Positions 18,066 to 28,907 are shown, counted from the first letter of the stretch. The stretch is DNA of 64,000 bases from Longilinea sp964536805 (GCA_964536805.1 CAZHYQ010000008.1:77712-141711); one strand, 5' to 3'. Made by a program: numbers and translations. Notes: a model not told the origin generated them from the letters alone.

Positions 18066-19103
18066 TTAATTCGTCTTTGTCACTTTGTGCAGTCCCCGCG
18101 ACCCTTCGGTATCGAAACCCTTGGCTTGTGTCAGGTGATAGGAAAACAACTGCGCCGGTACGATACTGACAATCGGACTGACCCATTCCGGCATATCTGC
18201 CGGCAATGCCAGCCTGGATTGGGCCATTTCGAGCGCTTCCGGCCGGTTGGAAAAAACCAGCAGTTCAGCGCTGCGCTCATAGCGTAAGTTGCGCAACAAG
18301 GCTAGAACATCATCCGCCACCTTTCCATCTGGAACAACCGCCATCACCGGGTAGCCCTGGCTGATTACTGCCACAGGGCCGTGAAGAAAATCGGCCGAGG
18401 AATAGGGTTCCGCCGCGACGTAGCATAATTCCTTCATCTTCAATGACCATTCAAAAGCGGTGGCATAGTTGAACCCGCGGCCCAGCACCACGCATTGATC
18501 CATAAAGCGGTAGCGTTCGGCAATCCGGTCCAGGGTGGCATCCTGTTCCAACAGGGACCGCACCCAGCCGGGCACTTTTTGCAGGATCCGGTAAGCTTCC
18601 TCATCCTGGCTTAAGGCCGCCGAGAGCATGGCAATCGCCATCAATTCGGCTGTATAGGTTTTTGTCGCAGCCACCGCGATTTCCTCTCCGGCGCTGATGT
18701 CAATAATATCACCGGCGGCCCGCCCCAATGGAGAGTCGGGGGTGTTCAGGATGGCGATGCTCGGGCAGTCCTGGCGACCGGCTTCGGTCAACACGCTGAC
18801 GATGTCCGGCGACATACCGGACTGTGAAATTCCCACCACCAACGCGTTTTTCAGGCGCGGCGGCGACTGGTATAGGCTGAAAAGCGATGGCGCGGCCAGG
18901 GCAATGGGCAGGTGGTTGAAAATACCCCAAAGATACTGTGCATAACGCCCGGCGTTATCCGAGGTGCCCCGGGCAGCCAGAAAAATGTAATCGATGTCCC
19001 GCCGGCGGATGGTATCGGCAATTTTTTGCACGGCCTCCCATTGATGATTGACTAAATTCTCCAGGACGTCGGCCTGTTCCATAATTTCGCTATGAAGGCT
19101 CAT
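18066..19103 (-). CDS. Double-SIS-domain sugar isomerase/deaminase (GlmS C-terminus/AgaS-like)
   Basis: 345 residues with two SIS modules. The first contains FLAARGTSDNAGRYAQYL and VVGISQSGMSPDIV, the second VVLGRGFNYATAFEWSLKMKE and SSADFLHGPVAVI. The tail GFDTEGSRGLHKVTKT matches the last conserved segment of the GlmS isomerase domain. There is no glutamine amidotransferase domain, so it probably deaminates or isomerises an amino-sugar phosphate such as glucosamine-6-phosphate (NagB-II-like) rather than making it. The ATG overlaps the nagA stop by 4 bases, and it is the third gene of the amino-sugar operon. Confidence 0.88.
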   Translation of the reverse strand: MSLHSEIMEQADVLENLVNHQWEAVQKIADTIRRRDIDYIFLAARGTSDNAGRYAQYLWGIFNHLPIALAAPSLFSLYQSPPRLKNALVVGISQSGMSPDIVSVLTEAGRQDCPSIAILNTPDSPLGRAAGDIIDISAGEEIAVAATKTYTAELMAIAMLSAALSQDEEAYRILQKVPGWVRSLLEQDATLDRIAERYRFMDQCVVLGRGFNYATAFEWSLKMKELCYVAAEPYSSADFLHGPVAVISQGYPVMAVVPDGKVADDVLALLRNLRYERSAELLVFSNRPEALEMAQSRLALPADMPEWVSPIVSIVPAQLFSYHLTQAKGFDTEGSRGLHKVTKTN

Positions 19104-20275
19104 TGGTCACCTGCTTTCGATTGCATTTCAGCACCCCCGCGTTCGTAAATAATTTCACCGCCTGCGAGAGTCGCCATAACTTGCCGCTTCTCGTCCAGTA
19201 GGACGAAGTCCGCCCGCATGCCGGTTTCAATCCGACCACGGTCAGCCAATCCCATCAATTCGGCCGGCGTGGAAGTGAGCGTCGGCACTGCTTCCGCCAG
19301 TGAACAGCCGGTGAATTGCATCAAATTGCGCAGCGCGGCGTCTTCTGTCAGGAGGCTGCCTGCCAGGGTCCCGTCTGCCAGGCGCGCCGAGGTGGCATCC
19401 ACCATTACATCGAAACCGCCCAAACGGGCCGGTCCGGGCGGCATGCCCAGCGCAGCCATGGCATCCGTCACCAGGGTAAAACTGTGCCCGCCTTTGGCTT
19501 TCCAGGCTAGTTTGACCATCAAAGGGTCCACGTGAACGCCGTCCGCGATGATGCCGAAACCAACCCGGTCATCCGTCAGCAGTACCCCGGTCAGGTTGTG
19601 AGCGCGGTGTTCGAGTGTGGGCTGGGCATTGAATAAATGCGTTCCCCAACGAATTCCGGCCGCGATGCCGGCCTCGGCCTCGCTTTGGCTGGCCGTGGAA
19701 TGCCCTGCGCTAACGACCACGCCTCGTTGTGTCAGGCTGCTGATGGTTGCCAGCGCCCCTGGCAATTCAGGCGCAAGCGTAACCAGGCGCACGCCGTTGG
19801 CAGGACTCCAATCCTGCACCAGTTCAGGGGAGGGCAAACGCAGGTAATGCGCATTGTGCGCGCCTTTTTTGGCCGGATTCAAGAAAGGACCTTCAATATG
19901 CAATCCCAACGCTTGCGCGCCGCGATAACCCTTTGGCGGTCCGGCCGTGATCACCTGCATGGCCCGCGCAATCGTCTGCAGCGGTGCCGTCACCACCGTG
20001 GGCAGGAAGGTCGTCACGCCAAAGCTTGGCAGCCGGCTGCCAAGCTGCCAGATGCTTTCCGGCAGTTCAGTGAAATCAAAGCCAAATGCGCCGTTGATTT
20101 GCAGCTCAATAAACCCGGGCGTCAGGGTCCCAAACCGGCCGTCCAAAACGGACGTGCCGGGCGGGCAGGCTAGCACTGCCGGATGATCCACGGCGATGAT
20201 TTGGCCGTTTTCAATAAGGACAGCCTGATCCGCACGCCCAGGAAGGTTGACATTATGGATATACAGCCTATTCAA
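19100..20275 (-). CDS. nagA: N-acetylglucosamine-6-phosphate deacetylase
   Basis: 391 residues, normal for NagA. Amidohydrolase landmarks are present: the GFIELQINGAFGFDF segment after the N-terminal strand domain, HIEGPFLNPAKKGAH (metal-binding Glu), SAGHSTA and THLFNAQPTLEHRAH (metal-binding histidines), and LVTDAMAALGMPPG with the catalytic aspartate. It converts GlcNAc-6-phosphate to glucosamine-6-phosphate and acetate in the cytoplasm. It overlaps the kinase gene upstream by 8 bases and the SIS gene downstream by 4. The three genes form a compact route from GlcNAc through GlcNAc-6-P and GlcN-6-P to central metabolism, likely serving recycling of cell-wall or chitin sugars. Confidence 0.93.
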   Translation of the reverse strand: MNRLYIHNVNLPGRADQAVLIENGQIIAVDHPAVLACPPGTSVLDGRFGTLTPGFIELQINGAFGFDFTELPESIWQLGSRLPSFGVTTFLPTVVTAPLQTIARAMQVITAGPPKGYRGAQALGLHIEGPFLNPAKKGAHNAHYLRLPSPELVQDWSPANGVRLVTLAPELPGALATISSLTQRGVVVSAGHSTASQSEAEAGIAAGIRWGTHLFNAQPTLEHRAHNLTGVLLTDDRVGFGIIADGVHVDPLMVKLAWKAKGGHSFTLVTDAMAALGMPPGPARLGGFDVMVDATSARLADGTLAGSLLTEDAALRNLMQFTGCSLAEAVPTLTSTPAELMGLADRGRIETGMRADFVLLDEKRQVMATLAGGEIIYERGGAEMQSKAGDQ

Positions 20276-21206
20276 TTTCGTCCCCGATTTCCAGAAGTTT
20301 GGCGGCCAGTTTCACTGCGCCCCGCACCGGCTCTGCCACTGTTTGCACCGGTTCCAATGCAATACCCAATGCTTTCACCTGCGCCAACAGCGCGGTCTGC
20401 AAAGACACTCCATGCACCAGAAAGCCGCCTGCCAGCACGGCGGGCAGTGTTTCCAGACGCAACTTTTGCACAGCCACGGCTTGCACGCCGGTTGCCAGTT
20501 CCCCGGCAGCCTGGTTGATGATACGATTTGCAACCGCATCGCCAGCCAGCGCCTGCTCATCCACCAGGCGTGAAATACGTGCGATCTCGGCTCGCGTCCT
20601 GCCAGGCTGGTGAACAGCCGCAATGAGATCCGGCGGGGAGTCGACCTGGAAGAAGGCTGTTACGCTCTGCGTCAATGAGGTAACCGGACCGCGGCCGTCG
20701 AAGGCTTTGGCAACGGCTTGCAGCGCTGCCAGAGCAACCAGGTACCCGCTGCCTTCATCCCCCATCAAATAACCCCAGCCACCGGCGCGCGCAGTCCGGC
20801 CATGTTCATCCTGCCCAAAAATAATTGAGCCCGTACCCGACAGCACCACTATACCCCAACCTTGGGGAGTCCCGGCGGCCAGGGCGATCTGCCCGTCGTT
20901 TACCAGCCTGACCCGCGCGGCCGGAAAGCGATCTGCGATCCAATGCTCGAACACCAGGCTGTCCTGCGGCCGGTCGACCCCGGCCATTCCCAGAACGGCC
21001 GCCGCCACAGGTTGCTCGCGCAAGCCGGCATCGAGCCAGGCCTGCGAAATCGCTGCGTCCAAAGCCTCAAAGGTACTTTCCTTGCCAACGGCATGATGGT
21101 TGGAAGGCCCGCCTTCGCCGCGTCCTAAAAGCGTACCATCGCGCCGGGCGAGCATGACAGCTGTTTTGCTGCCGCCTCCATCGATTCCAAGAAGATAATC
21201 GCTCAT
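20268..21206 (-). CDS. BadF/BadG-type N-acetylglucosamine kinase
   Basis: 312 residues of the ASKHA (actin/hexokinase) fold. PHOSPHATE-1 is LLGIDGGGSKTAVMLARRDG, the sugar-side segment is GGPSNHHAVG, PHOSPHATE-2 is VVLSGTGSIIFGQD, and GGWGYLMGDEGSGYLVAL is the characteristic BadF-family insert. The ADENOSINE motif is AVLAGGFLVHG. It should phosphorylate GlcNAc (or MurNAc) at O6 with ATP, feeding NagA downstream. It is the first gene of the operon, with a 316-base divergent intergenic region upstream. A second, more distant BadF kinase sits at 45178-46176. Confidence 0.9.
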   Translation of the reverse strand: MSDYLLGIDGGGSKTAVMLARRDGTLLGRGEGGPSNHHAVGKESTFEALDAAISQAWLDAGLREQPVAAAVLGMAGVDRPQDSLVFEHWIADRFPAARVRLVNDGQIALAAGTPQGWGIVVLSGTGSIIFGQDEHGRTARAGGWGYLMGDEGSGYLVALAALQAVAKAFDGRGPVTSLTQSVTAFFQVDSPPDLIAAVHQPGRTRAEIARISRLVDEQALAGDAVANRIINQAAGELATGVQAVAVQKLRLETLPAVLAGGFLVHGVSLQTALLAQVKALGIALEPVQTVAEPVRGAVKLAAKLLEIGDEIE

Positions 21207-21522
21207 AATCCTTTGTTGGAAAACCTGAACTTGACGATATTGGTCCCAAATGCCGGTTGAAAGACAACCACCTTTTGAGCCGCCAAATTCCAGATTTCAG
21301 CGGTTTATGGCTGGATTTCCAGAATTCAGGCTAAATCCACCAGGGGCGCTTTTTTTCTTCCAATAATTCCTTTGGGAGTACCAGCAGCGAGGGTAAACAA
21401 CGACGCCGCACGGCAGGTTAAGCTTAGCAGATTATGGTAAAAATATCCATATCCCGGCACCGGCCGGCGGAATTGCGGTTAGAATCAAGGTATTCGCATT
21501 TCCTTTTTCAAGGAGTCACGCA
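21207..21522. other. Divergent intergenic region between the amino-sugar operon and the SDR gene
   Basis: It should hold promoters for both directions. I see a short inverted repeat CTGGA-TT-TCCAG near 21312-21322, a T8 run near 21350 and AAGGAG 9 bases before the SDR start at 21523. No -35/-10 pair convinces me and there is no ORF with coding character. Confidence 0.5.
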
Positions 21523-22512
21523 ATGAAGGTATTGTTCATCGGCGGCACCGGCATCATCAGTTCGGCCTGTTCCCGGCTGGCGCTAGAGCGCGGCATTGAC
21601 CTGTACCTGTTGAACCGCGGCCAATCTTCCCGCCCCATTCCGGACGGCGCCAGGGTGTTGCACGGTGATATCCGCAACCCGGCCTCAGCCCGCGCCGCAC
21701 TCGGCGACCTGCACTTTGACGCGGTGGTCAATTGGATTGTCTTCACGCCGGAACAACTTGAGGCAGACCTCGAGCTTTTCCGGTGGCGCACCGGCCAATA
21801 CGTTTTCATCAGTTCAGCCTCGGCCTACCAGACCCCGCCGGTCGAACTGCCAGTCACCGAGGCCACCCTGCTCGACAATCCCTACTGGCAGTATTCGCGC
21901 AACAAGATCGCCTGCGAAGAACGCCTGGTGCGTGCTTACCGCGAGGAAAAATTCCCAATCACCATTGTGCGGCCCTCGCACACCTACGATGAGCGCCTGC
22001 TCCCATTCCAGGGCGGCTGGACGGTGATGGAACGCATGCTTCAGGCTAAACCGGTCATTGTGCACGGCGACGGCACTTCCCTGTGGACGATGACGCATAA
22101 TACCGATTTCGCGAAGGGCTTTGTGCCTTTATTGGGAAACCCGCAGGCGCTGGGCAATGTTTTTCAGATCACCTCGGATGAATCGCTCACCTGGAATCAG
22201 ATATTCGAGATCCTGGGGCAGGCAGCCGGCGTGAAACCCAACCTGGTGCACGTGCCGTCCGAGTTAATTGCCGCTTACGACGCCGAGTGGGGCGCCGGTC
22301 TGCTGGGCGACAAAGCCCACAGCATGGTCTTCGACAACACGCGCATCAAGCGCCTGGTGCCCGATTTCGCCTGTACGGTGCCCTTTGCACGCGGCGCGGA
22401 ACAAATCGTCGCCTGGTACATGGCCGACCCGAATCGCCGCACGGTAGATCCGGCCTTCGATGCATTGTGCGATCGCATCATCGCGGCCATACAGGGAGCC
22501 TATCCAAAATAA
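21523..22512 (+). CDS. NAD-dependent epimerase/dehydratase (extended SDR family)
   Basis: 329 residues. The N-terminal MKVLFIGGTGIISSACSRL is a glycine-rich NAD(P)-binding loop of the GGTGxIS kind, and FISSASAY followed by YSRNK gives the Ser-Tyr-x-x-x-Lys catalytic triad. The later TMTHNTDFAKGFVPLLGN and EILGQAAG segments fit nucleotide-sugar or carbohydrate epimerases and the CSP41/isoflavone-reductase-like subgroup. AAGGAG lies at a good distance. The gene is alone on the plus strand, divergent from the amino-sugar operon and convergent with the ABC operon. Substrate unknown; oxidation, epimerisation or lactone reduction are all possible. Confidence 0.85.
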   Translation: MKVLFIGGTGIISSACSRLALERGIDLYLLNRGQSSRPIPDGARVLHGDIRNPASARAALGDLHFDAVVNWIVFTPEQLEADLELFRWRTGQYVFISSASAYQTPPVELPVTEATLLDNPYWQYSRNKIACEERLVRAYREEKFPITIVRPSHTYDERLLPFQGGWTVMERMLQAKPVIVHGDGTSLWTMTHNTDFAKGFVPLLGNPQALGNVFQITSDESLTWNQIFEILGQAAGVKPNLVHVPSELIAAYDAEWGAGLLGDKAHSMVFDNTRIKRLVPDFACTVPFARGAEQIVAWYMADPNRRTVDPAFDALCDRIIAAIQGAYPK

Positions 22513-22550
22513 GGTCCTGGCAACACCCAAAACCAACAACGGGGTTTGAC

Positions 22551-22615
22551 GTCGGTTCTACGGGGTGAGCGGTTTTACCATTACAGCCATTTACAGTCCA
22601 CCCCTGCGAACCGAC
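22551..22615. repeat. Long imperfect inverted repeat between convergent genes
   Basis: Arms GTCGGTTC (22551-22558) and GAACCGAC (22608-22615) are perfect complements. After a 3-base mismatch on each side, GGGGTG (22562-22567) pairs with CACCCC (22599-22604). It sits between the convergent SDR and ADP-ribosylglycohydrolase genes. It may be a terminator-like structure without a U-tract or a small dispersed palindrome; only one copy is in the window. Confidence 0.55.
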
Positions 22616-22733
22616 CTACCATGAGTAATGAAATCAGATGGAGCGATCTTTGCACCATCCGACATGAATCTACCAGATTTGATATCTTATCGTACGCCAA
22701 CCAACAGAATTGACTAACCGCCAATACAATTAT

Positions 22734-24107
22734 TTAGTATCTTGCCAACCTGGCCGTCCGGGCCGCCAACTCGCGGATCGACAGCTTCTCTTTGCCTTTC
22801 AAATACGTCTCCAGCAAATCACCCAGCGGTTTAGACCATTTCTCTGGAACACCGTTCATTACGCCCAACACCGTACCCACCAGCCCGGCGTTGCAGTCCA
22901 CGTCCAGCCCGGCGTGCGCCAGCAGGCTGAAAGAACGCGTCATGTCGCCGCCGCCGTACCACAGCGCCAGGATGTCCGCAGCCATGTTCGGATAAGCGTG
23001 AATCCAGTTGTACTGCTCGAAGCGTTCATCCAGCACCCGCCAGGCTTCAACCGGATCGGCGTGAGCCTTTACCACTTCCAGGCAGCCCGCCACCACGGCG
23101 GCATACTCGCTGCGCTGTGGCAGGTAAGCAGCGGCTTCCTCAAGCAATGCGCGAGGATCGCTGCGTACGTAAGCCAGCGAACTGAGCACCGCGGCGTATA
23201 TCTCGCCATATACCCCGTTGGCAGAATGCGAAACCACGCCGTCGATGTGCGCCAACCGCGCGGCTTCCATCGGCCAGCCCGGCGCCAGCATGCCGCACAC
23301 CATGCCGCGCATTTGCGCCCCGATCCAATCGGAATACGGGTTGCGCCAGGTACCCGACTCGGGCGGCAGAATGCCGTCGTTGAGGTTGTGCAGCGCCACC
23401 CACTCGGCCGACCAGCCAAACGGAATCTGTCTGATCCATTCCAATCCCAGATCGCGGGAGGTGATGGCCCGTCCTGCCCGCTCGAAAACGTCCAGCAGCA
23501 CCAGTTCATAGACCACGTCATCGTTGACCGTCTCGGGCGCGGTGACGTAGCCGTCAATTTTGCCGTAGACCTGCTGGATGCGCGTGGTGTGATAACCCTC
23601 GAGTGCGGTACCAAACGAGCCGCCCGCCAGCTGTCCCAGCCAGCCTGCCAGGGTTCGTTCCTCCAAATGCTCCAGCGCGCGCGGATCGCAGCCGGGGTCT
23701 GATGCAGCCATGGCAGCCTTCACATCCTCCCAGGACGCCGGGTGTTTGTAACCCCAGTAAGACGAGCTTTCATCCCGCGGCGCAGAGTGAATGGCAGCCA
23801 GCAATTCAGCGGTCAACACCCGCAGCGCGTCGCGGTCTTTGGCTTTGGCCATCCGCAAGCCTTCCGGGAGCAGCGCCTCTGCAGCCTGCATATCATAGCC
23901 GCGGTTATGCATCGACTGCACCATCTCGACGTAGGGAATCTCCGGCGCGCCGGAACCAGGCACGCGTGCATTCCAAAACAGGGCGATCAGGTCGTCGCCA
24001 GTGGGGAATACGGTGCTGCTGTCGTACCACTGGCTGGCATGCACCCGCCGGTCCAGCGGCACAGCGCCCAGGCGCAGCTCGCGGTCGATCTGCCAGGCTT
24101 TTTTCAT
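22734..24107 (-). CDS. ADP-ribosylglycohydrolase (DraG/MacroH-like) family protein
   Basis: 457 residues from ATG at 24107. The same frame stays open further upstream, but that part is antisense-like sequence over the permease gene. The start overlaps the permease stop by 4 bases (ATGA). The family metal motifs are recognisable: ETVNDDVVYELVLLD near residue 155, and a C-terminal HAGLDVDCNAGLVGTVLGVMNG that corresponds to the Asp-x-Asp-x-Asn-Ala...Gly motif binding two Mg ions. Members remove ADP-ribose from proteins or nucleic acids, or hydrolyse related N-glycosides and ribosides. Its position as last gene of a nucleoside-like ABC operon suggests a small-molecule N-glycosidase role rather than protein de-modification; that is inference. 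Confidence 0.85.
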   Translation of the reverse strand: MKKAWQIDRELRLGAVPLDRRVHASQWYDSSTVFPTGDDLIALFWNARVPGSGAPEIPYVEMVQSMHNRGYDMQAAEALLPEGLRMAKAKDRDALRVLTAELLAAIHSAPRDESSSYWGYKHPASWEDVKAAMAASDPGCDPRALEHLEERTLAGWLGQLAGGSFGTALEGYHTTRIQQVYGKIDGYVTAPETVNDDVVYELVLLDVFERAGRAITSRDLGLEWIRQIPFGWSAEWVALHNLNDGILPPESGTWRNPYSDWIGAQMRGMVCGMLAPGWPMEAARLAHIDGVVSHSANGVYGEIYAAVLSSLAYVRSDPRALLEEAAAYLPQRSEYAAVVAGCLEVVKAHADPVEAWRVLDERFEQYNWIHAYPNMAADILALWYGGGDMTRSFSLLAHAGLDVDCNAGLVGTVLGVMNGVPEKWSKPLGDLLETYLKGKEKLSIRELAARTARLARY

Positions 24108-24997
24108 GCCTTGCGCTTCCTTTCCTTGACTGAATAGAAGTACAGCGCGATCAATGTGGCAATGTAGGGCACCATCGAGGTGAACTGCGAAGGCACCTGG
24201 TAGTCCTGCAGCAGCAGGCCCAGGCCATCCGAAAAGCCAAACACCAGCGAGATGACGGCAATGCCGGTGGGATTGCCGCTCACCAGGATGATGGCTGCCA
24301 GCGAAATCCAACCCCGCCCAGCCGACATGTTTTCGGCAAAGAGGGTCACATACCCCAGCGAGATGAAGGCTCCAGCCAGGCCGCACAGCACCGCGCACAG
24401 CAGCAGCGACCAGGTGCGCATGCGCGCAGTGGCAACGCCGGATGAATCGAGGCAGGCAGCGTTGTAACCGGCGGCCCGCAAGCGCAAACCGAAGCGCGTT
24501 CGGAAAATCAGGAAGGCCGTGATGAATACGGCGATGACGGCCACGTAGACCATCAAATTCTGCCCTGAAAGCACTTCGCCCAGCAGCGGAATTTTCTCGA
24601 TGAATGGGATGTGGATCCTCGGCATCGGGACGATGTCCGGGTTGGAAAAAACGCCTTTGACCTTGAAAGTCTGGCGCATCAGGTAGGTGGTTGCGCCGAC
24701 CGCGAACAAATTGAGCGCAATGCCCGTGACAAACTCGTCGGTGTGCAGTACCACCGCGAACAGGATGAAGATGAATGCCAGCACCAGCGCAAAGACAACC
24801 GCCAGCAGGATGCCCATGGCCCACGAATGAAAGAAATAGGAGCCGACCACCGCGCCAAAAGCGCCAGCCAGCATCATTCCTTCCATGGCGATGTTGAAGA
24901 TACCGGCGTAGAAGGTGAAAGCTCCGCCAAGCGCGGCCAGCAAAATGGGCGTCGCGCCGGCGATCATGCCGTTGATCAAACCCACCAGGATTCTCAT
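24104..24997 (-). CDS. BMP-family ABC transporter permease (YufQ/nucleoside type)
   Basis: 297 residues and about eight to nine transmembrane helices. AALGGAFTFYAGIFNIAMEGMML near the start and SAGRGWISLAAIILVSGNPTG in the later third are signature stretches of BPD_transp_2 permeases in the nucleoside/BMP subgroup. It should form the membrane channel together with the permease encoded just upstream. The ATG lies within the stop of that gene (4-base overlap) and its own stop overlaps the ADP-ribosylglycohydrolase start. Likely substrates are nucleosides or purines, by family. Confidence 0.92.
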   Translation of the reverse strand: MRILVGLINGMIAGATPILLAALGGAFTFYAGIFNIAMEGMMLAGAFGAVVGSYFFHSWAMGILLAVVFALVLAFIFILFAVVLHTDEFVTGIALNLFAVGATTYLMRQTFKVKGVFSNPDIVPMPRIHIPFIEKIPLLGEVLSGQNLMVYVAVIAVFITAFLIFRTRFGLRLRAAGYNAACLDSSGVATARMRTWSLLLCAVLCGLAGAFISLGYVTLFAENMSAGRGWISLAAIILVSGNPTGIAVISLVFGFSDGLGLLLQDYQVPSQFTSMVPYIATLIALYFYSVKERKRKA

Positions 24998-26027
24998 CCT
25001 GCACGCTCCCTGGCCCGCCGTTTGGCCGCCTGCCGGTCAAGGATTACGTTCAGCGCCTCCCGGCTGGCCACGATCACCAGCACCAGCACGGCCTGCAGCA
25101 CCTGGCTGATCTCGCTGGGTACGGCAGTGATCAGTTCCATGCCCAGCGCACCAGTCTGAATGGCGCTAAAGAAAAAGCCGTATAGCAGCGTGGCGATCAA
25201 ACCGTTGTTGGCCACGATGGCGATCATCACGCCGTCCCAGGCATAATTGGCGCCCAGCCCTTTCAGGAAGCGGTGCGGTCCGGCCATCACCAGCAGCCCG
25301 CCAGCCAGCCCCGCCAGCGCGCCAGTGAACAGCATGACCGAGACGAAGTTGCGGTCGATGTTGCAGCCGCCCAGCCGGGCAAACAGCGAATTCTGCCCGG
25401 AGAGACGCCATTCATACCCGGCCTTCCAGCGATTGAAGATAAACCAGGAAATCCCCACTGCCGCCAGCATGAACAGAATGGTGGAATTGAAATTGCCAAA
25501 TTCCGGCAGCCAGGCAGCCCGATCGATTTGCGGCGTCATGGCTGAAAAAGCGGTTTTATCCATAAAAGGCCCGGCGATAGCCCAGGCGGTGAAGAAATCG
25601 GCGATCATGTTAAGCATCAGCGTAACAATAAACTCGCTCATGTTGAAAGCGATGCGCAGCAGCGCTGCCAGCCCGGCCCACAACGCGCCGCCCAGCATGG
25701 CCAGCAGCACCAGCACGGTCACTTCCAGCACGGGCGGCAGGTGAATGTACAGGCCGCCGATGGTGGCAAACAGGGCGCCCATCAGGAACTGGCCCGGCTG
25801 CCCTAGATTGACTGGTCCGCTGGCAAAGGCGATCGAGGCCGAAAGGCCGGTCAGCACCAGCGGAACGGCGTTTTTTGCGGTCGTCGCAAGCGGGTACAGG
25901 CCGCCCAGCGAGAACTGGAACAGTGCCGCGTATACCTCGAGCGGGTTGAATCCCTGCAGCAGCATGATGAAAGCGCCGATCAACAGCGCCGCCACAACCC
26001 CCAGCAGGCCGCTTACCCATTTGTTTC

Positions 26028-26031
<4 letters not shown>
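24994..26031 (-). CDS. BMP-family ABC transporter permease (YufP/nucleoside type)
   Basis: 345 residues and about nine transmembrane helices. TAKNAVPLVLTGLSASIAFASGPVNLGQPGQFLMGA is the conserved start region of these permeases (LtxxxxxxAfxaGlxNIGxeGQ), with GLGANYAWDGVMIAIVANNG near the end. It pairs with the smaller permease to form the translocation pore. It overlaps the ATPase gene by 4 bases and the second permease by 4. The C-terminus is rich in Arg and Ala (KRRARERAG). Confidence 0.92.
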
Positions 26032-27557
<1,526 letters not shown>

Positions 27558-27594
27558 GAGATCATTTTCTTTGGTGGTCATTTTTGAAGAAAAC

Positions 27595-27728
27595 AGCCAC
27601 AGAGATCACAGAGGCCACAGAGATCAAAGAAGGTTTTCAGGGAAGATCAGTTATCCTGATCATCCAAAAATTCATAAAATGGATCTTTCTTTCATTTATT
27701 CTCTGTGTGCTCTGGGATCTCTGTGGCT
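27595..27728. repeat. Palindromic CACAGAG-type intergenic element
   Basis: The left arm at 27595-27622 (beginning AGCCACAGAGATCACAGAGG) matches the reverse complement of the right arm at 27701-27728 at 25 of 28 positions. Between them is a smaller GATCAG/CTGATC hairpin. It is non-coding and sits between the binding-protein and ATPase genes of the ABC operon. A related element (CCACGGAG type) lies at 55516-55707. Such ACCACAGAG...CTCTGTGGT palindromes are widespread in environmental bacterial genomes. Confidence 0.75.
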
Positions 27729-27806
27729 ATCTTCCTTGCCATATTTAAATTAGTTCTGGCGCCGCCCCCTGGGAAGGAGACGGCGCCGGTTTGCGTGCGG
27801 TAAAGC

Positions 27807-28841
27807 TTATTTCCAGACGTCCTGACCGCCGTAGCGTTCGATGACCAGTTTGCCATCCACGATATCCTGGCGGATGGCTTTCACCTTATCGGTGATGGCC
27901 GCCGGCAGCACCTGGACTTTGGCATCCAGAGCGATATCCACGCCGCCTGACTTCAGCCCATCCTCAATGACCTGTCCGGCCTTGTAAGTGCCGTCCTGGA
28001 TGGTTTTGAAAACGGATTCGATCGTCTTGCCGACGTTTTTCACATCGCTGGCCACCACAAAACCGGGTTCCATGTCATTCTGGTTGGTGTCCACGCCGAT
28101 GGCGTACAGCGAGCGTTCCTTGGCAGCCTGCAGCACGCCAATGCCCGCCGCAGCAGCCACCTGGAAAACCACATCGGCCTTCTGATCGTATAGCTGCAGT
28201 GCGGCCTGCTTGCCCTTGGCCGAGTCATCCCAGGCGCCGCCCAGCGACTTGGTGGCTACCTGGATTTCAGGATCGACCGACTTGGCGCCGTTGGCATAAG
28301 CCCAAACGAAGGCGCTCACCACGGGATCCACGTCGCCGCCCACCACGCCGACAATCTTATCGGCGTTGATGTTGGCAATCGAGGTATCTTCCGTCAGCAT
28401 GCCGGCTACTACGCCCGCCAGGTAGGCGGATTCTTCCTCGATGTAGTCGACCGAGGTGATAGTCTTGCCGGTGTTCTCAACCACGGTATCGATGTTGACG
28501 AAAATCTTGGCAGGATATTTATCTGCCATGGCCTTTAACTGGTCTTCAAAGCCGTAGGAAATGACGAAGATGACATCGGCGTAATCGACGGCAGCCTGCA
28601 GCGCCGGTTCGTACTTGCCAGCGTCAAAGTTGCATTCGATGGTGCGGGTTTCAACGCCGTACTGCTTGGCGATGGCATCGATGCCAGCCTTGCCCGAATC
28701 GTAGAAGGCGTTATCGCCCAGGGCGCCGTTGATCAGATAGACCACTTTTTGCACCTTGGGAGCGGCTGCTTTCTGGCCGCAGCCGGTCACAAGGACCATG
28801 ACCATGGCAAGCAACAGAACAAGGTAAACGAATTTCTTCAT
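27807..28841 (-). CDS. BMP-family lipoprotein, nucleoside-type substrate-binding protein
   Basis: 344 residues. The signal peptide ends in the lipobox LVTGC (Cys near residue 21). KVVYLINGALGDNAFYDSGKAGIDAI, then VIFVISYGFEDQL, and GVDTNQNDMEPGFVVASDVKNVG in the last third are the hallmarks of the Bmp/PnrA family of nucleoside-binding lipoproteins. GAGGAGG lies directly before the ATG. It captures substrate outside the membrane and delivers it to the ABC complex encoded by the next three genes. A TATAAT box lies about 57 bases upstream. Confidence 0.93.
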   Translation of the reverse strand: MKKFVYLVLLLAMVMVLVTGCGQKAAAPKVQKVVYLINGALGDNAFYDSGKAGIDAIAKQYGVETRTIECNFDAGKYEPALQAAVDYADVIFVISYGFEDQLKAMADKYPAKIFVNIDTVVENTGKTITSVDYIEEESAYLAGVVAGMLTEDTSIANINADKIVGVVGGDVDPVVSAFVWAYANGAKSVDPEIQVATKSLGGAWDDSAKGKQAALQLYDQKADVVFQVAAAAGIGVLQAAKERSLYAIGVDTNQNDMEPGFVVASDVKNVGKTIESVFKTIQDGTYKAGQVIEDGLKSGGVDIALDAKVQVLPAAITDKVKAIRQDIVDGKLVIERYGGQDVWK

Positions 28842-28897
28842 TCTTTCCTCCTCAAAAGGTTTTGATATTTGGCGGAACGAGCAGGGGACTTGTCTTT

Positions 28898-28903
28898 ATT
28901 ATA
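28898..28903 (-). promoter_or_regulatory. Candidate -10 box for the BMP transporter operon
   Basis: A perfect TATAAT on the minus strand, 57 bases before the start codon of the binding-protein gene. The position 17 bases upstream does not resemble TTGACA, so an activator or an alternative start arrangement is possible. Confidence 0.4.
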
Positions 28904-28907
28904 ATGA

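Noticed and set aside
22710..23702. 330-codon plus-strand frame opposite the ADP-ribosylglycohydrolase
   Set aside because: Antisense shadow rich in Arg, His and Gln; the minus strand carries the conserved family motifs.
24108..25040. Upstream extension of the ADP-ribosylglycohydrolase reading frame
   Set aside because: The frame is open here only because the overlapping permease gene is GC-rich; the translation has no family match, while the permease frame has clear TM signatures. The gene starts at 24107.
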